This document shows positions 13,701 to 26,100 of a stretch of DNA of 64,000 nt, one piece after another. The position numbers were made by a program, and so were the translations under genes. A model generated the notes under the pieces. It had not been told where the DNA came from and did not search any database. It was given only the letters and a program-made list of their open reading frames with translations. Source of the DNA: Gymnogyps californianus (taxonomy: Eukaryota; Chordata; Aves; Accipitriformes; Cathartidae); NCBI RefSeq assembly GCF_018139145.2, contig NC_059482.1, positions 22,281,332 to 22,345,331 of the forward strand, in the 5' to 3' direction. Every line of letters starts with the position of its first letter. Within the stretch, counting starts at the first letter, position 1.

Positions 13701-14659
13701 CTCAGCAGCGTCCTGTTGCCAACGTTCGTGTGTGCACAGGGCAGACTCTTGGCTTCTCTGTGTCCTCTGCTGACCTGATGTGGTGGCTGGGGCGTCTGTT
13801 TGATGCATGGGGCTCCCAAACGCTGCTGAGCTTGGAGGGCTTTGGGGTTTGGGTATATCCTCTTGTAATGTCTTCCTGCAGGAGTACAAGCTGCTATTTG
13901 AAGGGGCTGGCAGCAACCCTGGAGACAAGACCCTTGAAGACAGGTTCTTTGAGCATGAGGTGAGTGAGCCCTGAGGCACTTCTCGGCATGTGCCTACCTG
14001 TGCCATTTGCAAAGCTCGGGGTAGCAGCGAGCTTGTCTGCTGCCCTGTCAGCAGTGCTGTGGATGAACAGAGTTTGGGGGAAGGAAAAGGATGCTAGCCC
14101 TCTGCTCCAGTGAGGGAATGGGGGCCCAGCATGGTGCTCAGTCCATGTTCTCACCCAGACAGATTAGAGCAGTGTAGGAGGCAAGTTTGGGGCTGCTGGT
14201 GGATATTTGGTCCATCGATAGCAAAACCAGAGTGTAATTACATGGGGAAGGAGGATTTTCATGGTACCTGAGGGTATAAATATTTCCCCCTTCAAATGTC
14301 AGAGCCTGTCGTGAGCCATGTGCTGTAGGTTAGAGCTGCCCTGAGGACCTAGAGAGATGCAGAGCAGGATACCTGTGCTGAGCCTTCCAGCCTGCTGGGG
14401 AAGTCATGGGACTTCCCAGGCTGCTCCACGCTTGCCTTGACCAGCTCCTCCCATCTGAGGTGGACAAGTGACATGTCCTCCTCTGGGCTTTCCCCAGGTG
14501 AAGCTGAACAAGCTGGCCTTCCTCAACCAGTTCCACTTTGGAGTCTTCTATGCTTTCGTGAAGCTGAAGGAGCAGGAGTGCCGCAACATTGTGTGGATCG
14601 CAGAGTGCATCGCCCAGCGGCACCGGACCAAGATTGACAACTACATTCCCATCTTCTAA
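4768..14659 (+). CDS. ATP6V0D1: V-type proton ATPase subunit d1, 3' part (coding exons for residues 102-351)
   Basis: Subunit d sits on the cytosolic face of the V0 sector and couples the central rotor stalk to the c-ring of the vacuolar proton pump on endosomes, lysosomes and Golgi. Six exons are readable: 4768-4946, 8097-8176, 12044-12121, 12753-12929, 13882-13959 and 14498-14659 (stop TAA 14657-14659). All introns are GT-AG and all phases join. The reading begins [11 protein letters not shown], runs through [13 protein letters not shown] and [19 protein letters not shown], and ends KIDNYIPIF. It is nearly identical to the 351-residue vertebrate protein, so the visible part is residues 102-351; codon 101 is split by the upstream intron. 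Coding exons for residues 1-101 were not found in 1-4767 and should lie left of the window. No frameshift or internal stop is seen. The ubiquitous paralogue d1 fits better than the restricted d2 by sequence and by its HSD11B2 neighbour. Confidence 0.97.
4947..8096 (+). other. ATP6V0D1 intron
   Basis: Donor GGTGAG after 4946 and acceptor TTTCAG ending at 8096. No coding segment recognised on either strand. An A-rich tract (about 5588-5640, runs of A broken by CCCC and CAACAACA) is a simple low-complexity stretch and could be the tail of an eroded retroelement. Otherwise I see nothing. Confidence 0.7.
8177..12043 (+). other. ATP6V0D1 intron
   Basis: Donor GTAAAT after 8176 and acceptor CTTCCAG ending at 12043. 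It contains an old CR1-like insertion around 10090-10880 (listed separately). No coding exon is recognised in the remainder. Confidence 0.7.
10090..10880 (+). mobile_element. Ancient CR1/L3-type LINE fragment, reverse-transcriptase end to 3' region
   Basis: Several landmarks of the older CR1 lineage shared by turtles and other amniotes occur in order and in sense. These are 'ggataaatgtggagtgatg' with 'aatcctaactct' at 10178-10230, 'gaaatcttgggttatgatt' at 10273, 'aaaggtttgggtacaatga' at 10475, 'ctcacctggaagagg' at 10531, 'aagtccattaaggattatt' at 10692, and a 'gatactggat' end near 10855. Divergence is high and there are many indels, so this is a deep fossil. The limits are approximate and the copy is not coding. 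Confidence 0.5.
12122..14497 (+). other. ATP6V0D1 introns between the last four exons
   Basis: Three introns (12122-12752, 12930-13881, 13960-14497) separate the last four coding exons. They have canonical donors (GTAGGT, GTGAGT, GTGAGT) and acceptors (CGCAG, TGCAG, CCCAG). I see no coding, RNA or repeat feature in them. Confidence 0.75.
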
Positions 14660-15955
14660 CCCTGCTCTGCTCCTGTCCGACCCTCCCGCCCCTGGAGTCC
14701 GGAGGGACCCCTGTCTAACTCCCTGAGTTATCCCTTGCCCAGACTCCAGGGATGTCCCATCTGTGGAACTGGCTCAGATGAGGAAACTGTACAGTTGCTA
14801 GTTAAATTATTCACGAGCTGAAGTTTGAGTTGTGTGTACTGTGAGGGGTCCGGAGGGACCAGTGGCACAGGCTTGGCCCTGTGTAGCAGGAGGGACGCCT
14901 CCTGTTGTGTATCTAATAGGCCCTATGTTACTGTACTAATCCGCTGTATGCGCTTATGCTCATAGAGCGAGCACCAGCTCTGGGGGGTTGCTGCCTCCGA
15001 GGGGTTCCCACCGCTGCAGAGGAACACATCAGGTCTGCCGTGGCTGGGGCTCCTCTCTGTCAGTGCTCTGCATGCCTCCTAGTCAGTGTTGTTCCTGTGA
15101 GATTTAGTTTGAGTGTGATTTGTAGCGTAGCCCGTGCTGCTGTGCAATCCCTGCATCCCCCTGTAGCTAAGCCTGACCCGGGAGAGACTGAGCAGCCCTG
15201 GCCAGGACTGGGACGGAGCCTGTGGGAACGCGAGGGCAGGGCCAGAGCGCTTGCGGAGCACGCTCCTCCCCACTCCGGCAGCGTTTGCACTAGTGCAGCC
15301 TTGCTGTGTCCTCAGAAGCAGCTCTCATCAATCTCCCTTCCTGCCCTGCAGCTTGAAAGGACTCCGTAAGCTGGCTGAGCTCCTTCCTCCCCTGAAGACC
15401 CACGGCTTGGAGTTTACTGTCACAACCATGCAAGAGTCGGGGCTCCTTTTGGCTCTGCGGATGGTGCTTGACCCCTGCACCACCCCAGGGCAGGCATCCA
15501 GGCTGGCGCAGCCTCCTCCCCTGCGCAGGGGGTCCGGGCTGGCACTGCTGTGGAGCTGTACGGGCACGGCTGGCCGTGGGGCAGAGCAGCCCTTGGGTCT
15601 GGCTCCACTTGGTCACCCTGATAAGTGCAGAGGACAGCTGTTAGCAGAGATGTCCCACACCCTGTCCAGGCCCTGCCCGTCTGTGGTTAGGGGGTGGGAG
15701 CCAAGCCCTGGGCATGGCGTGGCAGCCCTGCATCCTGGCTAGCTCCCACTTGCGCTTGAAGTCCGGGAGATGCCCCGTGGCAGTGTGGCAGCAGAGAAGC
15801 ATCGCTGGTGGGAAACACGTGCTCGGTGCTGCTGCTGGGAGGGATCGGTGGAGAGCGGCTCCGTCCCAGCTTGTTCTGTGGTCACCTCTGCAGTGTTTGT
15901 TATCCCGTGATCCCCTCCTCTCTACACCAATAAATATCTGCCTCCTGCACTGTGC
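14660..15955 (+). other. ATP6V0D1 3' untranslated region (proposed)
   Basis: The region follows the TAA stop without interruption, and the first AATAAA on this strand lies at 15929-15934. The proposed UTR is therefore about 1.3 kb. An earlier cleavage site with a variant signal cannot be excluded. There is no conserved reading frame within it. Confidence 0.55.
15929..15934 (+). terminator. Poly(A) signal AATAAA for ATP6V0D1
   Basis: Canonical hexamer on the plus strand in 'ACACCAATAAATATCTG'. It is followed by GT/CT-rich sequence and lies 1.27 kb after the stop. It is the only canonical plus-strand hexamer between the stop and the HSD11B2 3' end. Confidence 0.6.
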
Positions 15956-16550
15956 TCTCCCTGCGTACTTGGGCACCTGCTCCCACATCCCCGTGAGGAG
16001 CCTCCATCAGCCACAGGGCCTCTTACCTAGGGAATGTGATATTTGTGGTAGCCTGGTGTGGCTCCTGCATGACTTGGGATGCTTGTTTCTACCACAGGCA
16101 GGGTGATAGTACCACCCGTTGGGCCTGGTCTGTGGGTGCTGATGGGTGCCTGGGAGGTGCAGCCCTTGCTGCTCATGCAGCTTTATGGGAGTGAGGTGTG
16201 TGGTTAGGGAGCTGCATGGCTTGTCCCACTGCGCCTGGGCTTCCTGCGTGGGGCTGTCCCTGTGTGGGACTGTCACCCCTTCCATCCTCACCCCAGCAGG
16301 GCCACAGAGTCGGAGCAAAGCAAAAGGAAGCCTTTGGGGTAGGGGTGGGAAATAGCGGGGAGCGGGTGCAAGCTCTTCCTGGCAGGCTGACCCCTTTTCT
16401 GGTGGCTGCCTGCAGCACCCGCTGCCCCACGCGAGGCTCCTGCCACGGTGCTCGGTGCGGTGCCAGTTGTGACCCAGCTCAGCTCTGCCTGCAGGCAGGG
16501 CATCCCTGGCCAAGCGTGGCAGTGCCGCACCGCAGAAGGAGACTGCCAGA
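15956..16550. other. Intergenic gap between convergent ATP6V0D1 and HSD11B2
   Basis: About 600 bases separate the proposed 3' ends of two tail-to-tail genes. Nothing recognisable is seen here. GC content rises noticeably from this point rightwards. Confidence 0.6.
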
Positions 16551-16574
16551 GCCCGGTGGCGTATCAAGAACAGA

Positions 16575-16580
16575 TTTATT
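16575..16580 (-). terminator. Poly(A) signal AATAAA for HSD11B2
   Basis: The minus strand reads AATAAA (plus strand TTTATT), 530 bases downstream of the HSD11B2 stop codon. It implies a 3' UTR of about 550 nt (16550-17109), which shows no other feature apart from an A/T-rich stretch near 16880-16980. Confidence 0.65.
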
Positions 16581-17109
16581 TAAAAAGTGACAATCACGTA
16601 GTTCATCTCGTGAAGAGCTCTGTGGCACTGGCAGCCTGGTCTCGGCCCCTGCGCTTGCCGGGAGTGTGTGGAGTGTGTAATGAACGGCAGGGAAGCAGGG
16701 GCTGGCACAGCAGCAGCCACAGGGTCCCGGGCCTGACCCAGCCAAGAGGTGACAGAGACAAATGCAGCTCTGACAGCAGTGAGGAAGATGTCGGGTAGCT
16801 GAGAAACATCCGAGGTACATCCCAGCCCATGGTGCAGAGCTGCGGAGTCAGGCAGGGGTGGCCCCCTTGGAGGATGCACGGTTAGAAAAAATACAAAAAC
16901 AAGGTCTCTAGAAAATGTTGATTCTCGCACAATAGAAAATAGATCTGCCTGATTTTGGAAAGCAATTTGGTTTTTAACGTCTAGTGCTGATTGTTCCCCC
17001 GCGGTGCTGGAGGGCGACGCCGGCGGCTGCGCACGCGCTCGGGGGCTGGTGTGCCTGGAAGTCCTGGGAGAAGGCTCGCTCCTGCCCCGCGACCGCATGC
17101 GGGCCGAGG

Positions 17110-20100
17110 TCAGGCCGCCTTCGCGTCGTCGTGGTGCTCTCGCCGCAGCGCTCGGGGCAGCTTGGGGTTGATGAAGAATCCTTTCAAGAACAAGTCTCGG
17201 ACGAAATAGGGCAGGTAGCGGTGTATGAAATACATGAGCCCAAGGCCCTGCCCTGGGTAGTAGCGCACGGCTGGGTTGGCAGCCAGAAGCCCATCTGTGA
17301 TGCTGTTCACCACCGCGCTGAGGTCCTCCACCGCCACCTTCATGAACTGGATGAACTGGCGGTTGATCTCCTCCACGTAATCCTCGCCGTAGGCCTGCAG
17401 CAGCTCCTGGGGCAGGCTGGCCACCAACCGCTGCTTCTGCAGGTTCCAGAAGGCAGGGTCGCACGTCGTCCCTGCAAAGATGCGGCCCCCCCGTGAGCTG
17501 CGTGGCTCTCCTCCTCCAGGCCCCGTGGCATGGGTGCCAGCAGCCCCCAGTCCCCTCCCAGCCTCCTGGGAAGGTTCTGCTGAAACCCTGGCAAGAGATC
17601 TGCCACGGGGAAAGCGTGGTGGGAACACCACAGTGGCTCTTGGTAGCCCGGGACTGGACCAGAGGTCTCGGACCCTGCCTGCAATGGGGACGGTGCTACC
17701 ACAGACGTGGCTGAGCTGGTTTGGCCAGCCCCGGTGGCAGAGGATCTGCTGGCAGGGCTTGATCCTGACCGTGCCTCTCACCGACCGGAGCCCAAAGGCC
17801 ACGGGATGGCCACCATCCCCAGGGAGGTGGCCGGGGACGCTCAGAAGCTGCATCCTGCGCCACCAGCTGCTCCTGCCATTGCTCCATCTTCTGCCTCCCC
17901 AGGGTACCTGCCATTTGCCTGCGGGTGCAGGCAGCAAGCGGGCACCGACCCTCTTACCTGTTTTGTAGTAGCCAGGCAGGACGAGGCTGACTTTGATGCC
18001 CCAGGGCTGGAGCTCGCTGCGGAAGGTGTCCATGAGCAGGCTGAGGGCTGCCTTCGAGGCCCCGTAGGCTGCCAGGCAGGGGAAGGGCAGGTCACCTTGC
18101 AGGAGCAAAAAGATGAGTGAGCGGGCTCTCGGGCAGCTGCCTGCGTGGCCGGGGGCAGGCAGGGACCGGGAGGGCTTGCGTAGGGCTGCGCTCCCGGCCC
18201 CCTGCACAAGGAAAGGGCTTAGGTTTTGTTTTGCTGAGAAAGCAACTGGAATTGGCTTCAAATTAATGTGTTTTAATGGGGAAAAAAAAAAGGTGGGGAG
18301 AAGAGGAAGCTGGTTTTCCCTCCCTGGCCAGCCAAAGCTTGGGGTTGTCATCCCCGATGGAGGCACGTGGCTGCTGGGCTGGGGTTACCCACGCTGCCTG
18401 CCACCGGGCTGCCTGTCCCCGGGGTGCACATACAGCCCCATGGCTCCCCATTTCTGGGTGCCCGCTGTGGGGCTCAGCGATGCCGCCGGCTCATCCTAGG
18501 GTGCCCGGTGCCAGTCTGATGCAGCTGGCTGGGGAAGCGGAGGTGCCCGGGGCGGGTGGGAGCTGTGCCGCACCATGGGGATGCTCGACCCGCACCCGGG
18601 CTGGGGGTGGCAGGGGTCTGGCAGGCAATGCTGAAGGCAGGCTGCTTACCCGCGGGGCTGCTCACGGTGACGATGCGGCCACCGGCGGAGCGGAGCAGGG
18701 GTAGCAGCCCCTTGGTGAGCTCCAGCGAGCCGAAGAAGTTCACCTCCATGCAGGTGCGAAACTTGCCCAGCGGCGAGAGCTCGGCGTCGGCGATGGTGTC
18801 GTTGAAGCCGGCGTTGTTCACCAGGCCCCAGAGCCCTGCGGGGATGGGATGCTCAAAGAGGTGACCCGAATGGGAGACCCCTACCCTGGGAATCCCAGTT
18901 GCTCCCTGGCTCATGGGGGTCCTGCCAGGGAATTGCGGGATGCCCCGGAACAAGCCCCGTTAGCAGAGGCTGTCGGCACGGGTGTCCGCAGGGATGCAGC
19001 CCACGGTGCGGGGCACGTGGAGGCTTGGCACTGCCACGATGGCTGCAAGCTGAGGTCCTGGGGAGCTGCGTGGAGTCCCTGGGGGGGTGCCAAGGGCTCC
19101 TACCTGTGCTGTTGGTGTGGGCCTGGACGTGCTGCAGGACGCGCTGGATGTCCTCCGGCTTCGTCAGGTCCATCTGCAGCAGCGTCAGCCTCGGCGAGCA
19201 GCTCCTGCGCAGCTCCTGGGCGCCGGGCCCCTGCGGGTCCAGCACGCTGGCGAACACCCGAAAGCCCATGGCATCCAAGTGCTGTGCCGTCGCCTGCCCG
19301 AAGCCTGAGTCGCAGCCTGCAAGAACCAAGAGGAGCCCTGCAGTGGCCGGTGACAGCCGCCAGCCGGCTGTCCCCAGCCCCCAGGGACCCCCTAGCTCTG
19401 CCTCTCCGTCCCCAGGGACCAACCCCAGGGACCAAACCACTCGCCCCAGCATTAGTCCCCCGCCTCGGGACCACCCTGGCTCATCACCCCACTCCGGCTC
19501 CCGACCCGCTGGGGACGTGACCTTGCCCTGGGGCATTCGCAGGTCACGGAGCTGCTGTTTTCTCTCTATCACGCGCGCAGGAGGAAGAAAACACTCCCTT
19601 ATCTGCACCCCATCGCCCCGAGCGCCTCCCTGATGCGAGGTGCAGGTAAAACCGCAGGCACGGCGAGGCACCGGGACAGCCCAGAGCCCTGCAGCGATGT
19701 GGGGTGGGAGCCATCAACCCCCAAAATAACCTCCAAAACCTCAATCGGGCACCATTCGGAGCTGGCACAAGGCTCTGTGGTAGACGCTGCCTTTCCCCAA
19801 ATGCTTTTCGCCTTCCAGAAATGGTGGCCAAGAGGCACAGCACGCCCTCGCCTGGCTGGGGTGCCGAGGGGATTAAAAAGGGAGAGAAAAAAAGAGGAAT
19901 CCCAGTCCGCTCCTGCCACCCCGCATCCTTCAAGGGAGCATCCGACGGGGATGTCCCATGCCGGGGAGCACTGGGTGCTGCCATGCCTGGTCCCAGCCTC
20001 ATCTCTTCCATCTCAGCTCGAGCAGGGGCACCGCAGGTGACACCGTCACCTGCAAAGCCACCGTCGGGGTGGCCGGGGGACAGCCTGGGTGGGAGCTGGG

Positions 20101-23100
20101 TGTTGCGGGGCAGCGGCGGGGCCGGTGGCTGGGATGGAGCGGCCCGGATGCAAACAAACAGCGGCAGCAAGGTACGGCCTGTTCCTGGGCCGATGGCAGC
20201 GCTGATAGCTCGGGTGAGCCCGTGCCACCACCACTGCCCCGTCACATTAACCATTAACAGGGGAGCACTGCAGGGCCCATGGCCCCTGCACCCTCCTGCT
20301 TGGCACCTTGGGTGCTCCTTAGGACATCCCTGAGAACGGACCCCATCCGGCGCCTGGAGCCACCCCGGGATGGACGCAACGGTGGCCCCGGGCACTGCCA
20401 CCCACTCTACAGGCCCCCATGAGACCCCAGACTCCTCCCAGCACCCTTCCTGTCAGCGCCGGGATGGGCACGGGGACCGGCTGGCCCCCTCGGCTCCCGA
20501 CTCCAGCACCCCCAGGCTGGGATCAGGATGCTGCCGGCTCCAGCTCTCGGGGTGCCAGTTAAGCTGTCCTCAGCTCGGCATCCGCGGGTGGGTCCCCAGC
20601 TCGGCTTTACTTTATTGCTGCGTCACAAACCCATAATAAAGCCCCTGGCCAGAGGCCAGAGCGGTAACACACCCTGAAGGTGTTCAGCTGGCAGGAAGGG
20701 GCTGCAGGAACCCCCCCTTTCCCAGCGGAGCCACCCAACACCCAGCACCAATCATGGGTGCATGCCGGGCCGGCTCAGTGTCACCCCGGCATCACCCCCG
20801 GCATCGCCCCTGGCGCCATCCCCGGTGCCGCAGGGGATTCCGAAGGTGCTGCGGGCTGCTGGCGCGGCACATCCGCCTCTCCCCGCCTCGGGAACAGGTC
20901 GTGCTGCCAGCAGCCGGCCAGATAAGGTGCATTTCGCCTACCCCAACAGGGCAGGAGAAAACTGCAATAAAGATAAGGTTTAAAAATAAAAGTGCTCGCG
21001 GCCACGGCCTCACCGTGCCGCAGCCAGCACCCTGCCTGCCACCACCGCTGGGACACGATTACCTGCGCTGCTCCCGCTCCAGCCGGCAAGAAAAGCTTCC
21101 AGTCCAAACACGAAGCTCCCTATCACCTCCTGAGCCTCAAAACACCGGGAAACAGCTCAAAAACCCGAGAGAGACAGGTTTGCCGGCTTGTTTCGGGCAA
21201 GCCTGGCAAGAAGGGAGCAAACACGGCCACGCGCTGCCCGAGCCAGGCAGGGTTTGTTTTGCCTTAGAGGAGAGGGGCGGTCGGAGGGTTTGTTTCGGAA
21301 GTTTTAATTTATTCACACACACACAAAAAAATAAAAAACAACAAAAAAACCCAACACCCCTCCTGGGAGGCTGGCGGGAGGCCCAGGGCCAGGAGAGCGA
21401 GGATGCTCTGGTGTTATTTAAGGTCTCTGGCGCTGCTCGGCTTCCCGGCCGCCGTGCTCAGGCATGGCCAAGAGCGCAGGGAGGGACAATTAAACCCCAT
21501 GGGACTATAACACGTGGCCCCAAAGCACGCCAGTTCGCCCAGGGCCGTGCTCGCTCCTCGTGGCTACCAGCACACTAGCCGCCGGCCACGCCGGGGCTGG
21601 CATGGGAGCAGCCGTCGCCGCTGGCTCGGCCCCGCCGGGAGTGCTGGAGCCGGCCAGTCTGCGCGGCCCCTCCGAGGATGCTGCATCACGAGGAGATGCC
21701 GGCGCCAGCTCCCCCCCTCCCGCCCCGGCTCCCGACTTGCCAACCGGTTTTGCATCCGTGCCGGCGGGAGGGACCGCGGTCGGACCGAGCGCAGGAGAAG
21801 CCCAGCATAGGGAGCGCGGCGGAGGAGGGAAAGCGGCTTGAAGCCCCCCATCGCATCCCCGCCGCGGGCCCCGGGCCAGCAGCCAGAGGCTTTTGCTGCA
21901 GCAGGAGCAGAGCCCGAGCCTGGGTTGCAAAATCTGGCAGAGCTCCGCGGGCTCGGCAAGCGGGGGCAAACGCCCGCTCCAGAGGCTGGCTGGCCGCCTG
22001 CCGGAGCAGCGGGTCAGCAGCAATTCCCCAGGGACTTTGCAGAAGCTCCAGCCACTGCAGTGGCTCCCCCAGGAGCGGGGCACGCCAGCCTCCGCTGGGA
22101 TTTTGGCACGACGAGCCCCGGCTTTACCTATCTTGAGCAAGCAAAAAGATTTGGCCACTGGCATCGCCGTTGGGGTGCCCTCCCACACACTCAGGGAGGG
22201 CGAAGAGGACCGACCACGCTGCATCGCGTGCCCGCTACCCAGAGATGCCCCTCGCCGGTAAAAGCAGAGCCACTGGAGGGGCTGAGCTATGCCAGCCTGG
22301 CAGCTCCCGGCCACCCTGCCCGCAGCCTCCGCTGCCTGGCCATGTTGGGGGTGGGCACCACTCGCACTTCCTTGCTGCCGGGAGCCAGGCTGGGTTCACG
22401 TGCCGCTGGCTGAAGCCGCAGTCCCGGTTTGGTGTGGGCACGTTTCTTTCGGGTGAGTCAGGCACGGCACGGCGCGGGCTTTTTGCCGTCTCAGGTATTC
22501 GCGCTGCTCCTGCAGCCAGCAGCAAGGCCGCCGCGCACGGACACGTGCTCAAAATCAACGCCGCAGTCTGCTGAGCGGAGCTGAGATGGGCGATACCACG
22601 GCTACTGCTCAGGAGCTGCCAAACCACAACCACCACCCCCCCGCCCCGGCCCTGCGCCCACCGCCGGCACGGTACGTGATGGAGGGCTGGTGGCACAGCT
22701 CCGCAGCGCTCACCCCGATGCAACGCAGGAGTGGCTTCCCCACCTGAGCTGTGAGCCATGAATCCTCATCCCTGAGCCATGGAGCTGCAAGCTGTGCATC
22801 CTCATCCCCGAGCCACAAGCCGAGCATCCTCATCCCCGAGCCACAAGCCGAGCATCCTCATCCCTGAGCCACAAGCCATGCATCATCCCTGAGCCACAAG
22901 CCGTGCATCCTCATCCCTGAGCCAGAAGCTGTGCATCCTCATCCCCAAGCCACGAGCCTTGCACCCTCATCCCCAAGCCACGAGCCTTGCACCCTCATCC
23001 CCAAACCATGGGCCATGCATCCTCATCCCCAAACCATGGGCCATGCATCCTCATCCCCAAGCTGTGGAGCTGCAAGCCATGCATCTTCATCCCCGAGCAT

Positions 23101-26100
23101 CCCCACAAGCTGAGCATCCTTATCCCTGAGCCACGCACGACGGGAGAGGACCAGCACAGACCTGCAGAACCTCAGCAGTCAGAAGCGCAGCTTGGCTGAA
23201 GAAGCCCCGTGTGGCTGCAAAGCTGCCCAGAACCCCGTGGGTGCCTGGGCGCAGCGGCAGCTCCCTGGGAGCTACTCCATCCATGGCCACCCCAGCCTGG
23301 GACCTCAGTGTGGAAGCTGGAGAGGGGTTGCCCCAGGACTGAGCATCTCTCTGACGGACCAGCCCCCAGCCCTGGCAGCGTGGGCAGCTGGCAGCCTCAG
23401 GAGCACCCAGGACAAGGGTGGGCATCTTTCACCAAGGCCGGAGGCAGCCGGGAGCTTGTCAGCTAGGTTGGGCATCCAGAGCAGCATTGCCCCCTCCCCA
23501 GCTCTGCAGGCCATCGCCTGGGTGCCCCGTGTGCCCCCCGCAGCCCTGCCACCGCTCCCTAAATCCCAGCACATCAATCCCACCTCCCACACAGAGCTTT
23601 TGGGCTGCGTGTCCCACCACCCTGTCCGAGACGCCTCACCAAGACGGGGCTGTCACCACTGTCACCAGCCTCCCAGCCCTGGGACGGCACGGGGCTCAAG
23701 GACACCATCAGCTGGAGGAGAGCCGGGGTGCCGAGGCCGAGCGGATTAACACGCTGAGCTGCTTGTTTCCATAGGCTGAAGCTCAAATCCTGCCTGGGAT
23801 GCCAAGCTAAACATGGCTGACATTTTGCTCGGAGGTGTTGCCTTCTGGCCCCGGCAGGATTCACTGCCGCTGCCTTGGATCCAGCTCCTCCGGGTGCGGG
23901 ACGAAGTCGAGCCCGGCCGCACTGTGGGGAGGCTCTGCCGGGCGCGCAGGCGGGCACAGCAGGGACTGATCCCGGCTCGGCTGCTTAGGGACGGTCATCC
24001 CGGCTCCATCTTGGGAGCGCCATGGGGACCCCACGGATGAGGAAGCCCAGGGTGAGGTGGTACCGAGCAGGACGGCTGGAGCAGGATGAAACAGAGACGG
24101 TGCCACTGGAGGGGATGGGGCACCCCAAAAGGGATTCGGGGAGGGAGTCCCTGCAGAGGGCAGGTCCGGGCAGGACGAAACACCCAGCAAAAGCCCGCGT
24201 GGGCAGGGTAGGGCCCTGCGGCCAACACCTCCCAGATGCCACCCACGTTTGGAGCGAGGAGGGATAAAGGGGTGATGTCAGCCCCAGGCGAGAGGGAACA
24301 AATTCTTGGCAGGGCGCTGGGGAGGGAAGGGATGGCACGAGCACCTGTGCCCACGGCAGCTGAGACACCACGGCCGCCCACCGGTTCCAGCCTCCCCAGC
24401 CAGCCATCACCCGCCGCCTGCCCGCACCCGAGGTCCTGCCGGGGGAGCGGGGCTGGGCAGGGGCACCGGCAGCCCCCACCCCACTCCACCGCAGCCGGTG
24501 GCATCACCATCAACAGGAAACTGCACCCCAGCCGGCGGCTCACGCGGCAGCGTGCCGTGCTGGCAGCGGGGTGTCCCCGCTCCCCATGGAGCCCCCCGGG
24601 AGCAGGTCCCGTGCCCGGGTGCTGGCAGATGGGGCCGGCATGGCAGGAGGTAGCAGCAGCTCCAGTGATGCTGCTGCTGGTCCTCAGTGCCTGGTTTCGG
24701 GAAGCCACGAGCCTAATTAAAATAAATTAAACCCAGGGAGATGCCTTCAGGGATGACCCAAATCCCATCCCCAAATCCCCGGCGAGGGGACAACGCACAA
24801 GCCCCCCACTCAAGCAGCCTGGGTGGGCATCGCTGCAAAGCCTCAGCCTCCTTCCCTGGGCAGGACCTGAGCCACGGGGGGCACGCGTCACTCCCCAGGG
24901 ACCCCGGCACAGCCGGCACGGGCAGCCGGAGGGAGATTACCGGCTGGGGTGCTGACAGCTCCCGCAGCCTGGGATGAAGTGCCACATCCATGTCCCTCCA
25001 GTGGGTCCTGTGGGTTGGGGCGGGGGCCAGGGAGACCCTCAGCCCACCAGGGAGGCCCACGGACCACGGCAGAAGGCAGAGCCAGGGATGCCCATCACCC
25101 GGGTACACGGGTGACCCAACCCCCTCCCCGCACCGGGGACAAGGGCCAGATGGTATGAATTACAACGGATTAGCCGAGTGTTTCTGAAGCCTCACACGCC
25201 ATCACCTCCACCCGGGAAGATATCTTTCATTTAACAAACCGAAGAGAAGGGGGAAAATCTGATTTTCTGCCTAGACAACCCGAAGCAGCCGGGCAGAGAT
25301 GACGAGGAGCCCCGAGGCTGGCACGGATGGGCCCACGGCTCCTGAATTAAAGCCCATTTCTCAGGAGCAGGTGCCGGCTCCAGTGCGTCAGCATTGAGGA
25401 CCCAACGGCACAAGAGCAGCCGCACGATAAATCAGCGTCGGGAGCCAGAGCCCTCCCCGCCACTGTCACTAAAAGCCACCCAGACGCCTTATCCCCCTCA
25501 GCAAAGCTGCAGGCAGCAGATGCTACTTGCAAATGAGCGGGGCTAACGAAGCCAGGAGCTCATTACATTGCACAGGGCCCTGGTGCAGCCAGGACAGAAA
25601 TGAGCCCAGCCACGTTCCCCTGCACGAGGCCAGTGCCTGGTGAGATGCTCGAGGAGGTCAGGATCCATCCACAAGTCAGCCTTGGTGCAGGTTATAAGCT
25701 CTTGGGAGGGCAGCTTGGCACCCGGACCCACTAAGCTCAGTCTAAGGGCTTGTACCAGCAGGGTCAGCAGATGCAAAAGCAGCGGAGTCTTCCTCAGGCG
25801 CAGGAGCAGCGGGTACAGGACAGCCCGGGAGATAACCCAGCCCCGGCACGGCAGTGATGCTGCTGGTGGCGAGGACCGACCCAGGGCTCGCAAACAGGTG
25901 GGGCGGAGGAAGTGCCTCTCCTCCCAGCAACGCTGCGGCACTTCGGGGTTTCGCAGAAAAAGGGTGCAGGAATTTCCTAGAAGCAGCCGCTAGCCGCATC
26001 CCGGGGCTGGACGGCATCTTCCCACAGCCACCATCTCCATCAAGAGGAGATCCTCTCCCCGAAAGGAGCGGCCAGACTCTTACGGTCAAGGATTTGAGCT

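Noticed and set aside
17110..18366. A 418-codon continuous frame including HSD11B2 exons 5 and 4
   Set aside because: It reads through introns 4 and 3, which have good splice sites. Only the exon parts match the enzyme, so it was not annotated as a separate protein.
21505..22314. 269-codon minus-strand and 274-codon plus-strand open frames in HSD11B2 intron 1
   Set aside because: They coincide with the CpG-dense block, where stop codons are rare by composition. Both strands are open and no domain is seen.
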